From the NCBI GenBank assembly GCA_035772405.1, contig JAYKKM010000375.1:2508501-2572500 (forward strand): a stretch of 64,000 nucleotides of DNA, written 5' to 3'. Position numbers and translations under genes: made by a program. Origin of the DNA: Chrysogorgia sp. JL179-B06 (taxonomy: Eukaryota; Cnidaria; Anthozoa; Scleralcyonacea; Chrysogorgiidae). The notes below the pieces were generated by a model, which saw only the letters and a list, made by a program, of their open reading frames with translations, was not told the DNA's origin and did no database searches. Shown piece after piece: positions 63,506 to 64,000 of this stretch; the stretch's first letter is position 1, and each line of letters begins with the position of its first letter.

Positions 63506-64000
63506 GTCAGTCTTTTTTCTCTCCGAGTTACCGTCGTCCTAAAGACGTGAAAATGATCTCTGTAGCGTTGTAAACATAACGAGGACAGCGTTGAGATTAC
63601 TCATAGGATTAAAAATTATTCATTATTTGTGTTTTCCACAAAGTCTTTTTTTGCCTGAACGACGTCCCAATCCTAGTAAATAAAATATTTAAAAAAATCA
63701 CTTCATACTTTCCACACATAAAAGTTAACTAAATGTTAAGAACTAACATCAATGTTAATCAGGTGCGATAAATTTACTTTACAATTCTTTAATTATTTTT
63801 ACCTAAATGCATACTTTTTTATTTTGTGCCTGTAATTTTTGTACCATATTACAAAACAAATATAAAGCCCTACACTCGACCAAGTTTTTCTTGACAAGTT
63901 TAATTTCCTCCTTGTCATGTGTACGACAGAAATTGACAAGATTTTCGTGGACAAGGAGCCTTATTCAAAAGCTTGTCATGTGAACTTTTCAACAAAGGAA
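63506..64000. other. Window end, no gene seen
   Basis: CTTGACAAG and CTTGTCATGTG motifs recur several times after 63880 and may begin another repeat that continues past the edge. Confidence 0.35.

Overview
The window is AT-rich, repeat-dense DNA from an animal nucleus. There are no operons or ribosome-binding sites. The few host genes are split by spliceosomal introns with good GT/AG borders, and most of the sequence is transposon debris. The mix of F-type lectin, invertebrate pentraxin, Penelope-like elements (PLE), cnidarian-style Gypsy polyprotein, LINE, hAT, Polinton and many foldback MITEs fits a marine invertebrate. I favour a cnidarian, but this rests on family resemblance and not on a marker gene.

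Host genes: (1) an F-type (fucolectin) domain on the + strand, exons 3587-3777 and 14857-15111, in phase across an 11-kb intron; it keeps the RGDCCSER sugar-site segment but has Cys where the fucose-binding His normally sits. (2) A pentraxin on the - strand, exons 34909-35365, 30654-30888 and 28698-29088, whose phases match exactly (1083 nt, 360 aa). Its first exon encodes a cytoplasmic tail with an ITIM-like tyrosine motif and an SH3-ligand motif, then one membrane span and a sequon-rich stalk, so the product looks like a type II membrane pentraxin receptor. A broken second pentraxin copy lies at 41.8-44.8 kb.

Layout: 1-1.8 kb, end of a Polinton/adintovirus-like element (packaging ATPase, a possibly myristoylated protein, terminal repeats). 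3.6-15.1 kb, lectin gene; its intron holds a 4.7-kb foldback element built of 10-bp and 21-bp repeats with a perfect 6-bp target duplication, plus hAT, MULE-like and TTAA elements. 15.5-17 kb, two head-to-head PLE tails with a hammerhead-like motif. 17-23.5 kb, MITEs, microsatellites and a 160-200-bp tandem array. 23.7-26.3 kb, about 16 copies of a ~160-bp repeat. 27-28.3 kb, LINE remnant. 28.7-35.4 kb, pentraxin gene. 36-44.6 kb, two PLE remnants, a hAT element swollen by a minisatellite, LINE and Gypsy fragments, pentraxin pseudogene. 45-49 kb, MITEs and a degenerate multicopy coding fragment. 49.5-58.6 kb, a LINE interrupted by a 7.2-kb Gypsy element (LTRs, PBS, gag, protease, RT, integrase) that lacks RNase H and carries several stops and frameshifts. 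58.6-64 kb, nested MITEs and another pseudogene fragment.

Both recognisable host genes encode carbohydrate- or pattern-binding domains, so the interval may be part of an innate-recognition locus. All else is mobile DNA, layered by repeated nested insertion. All coordinates of repeats were read by eye and may be off by a few bases where no target duplication is stated.
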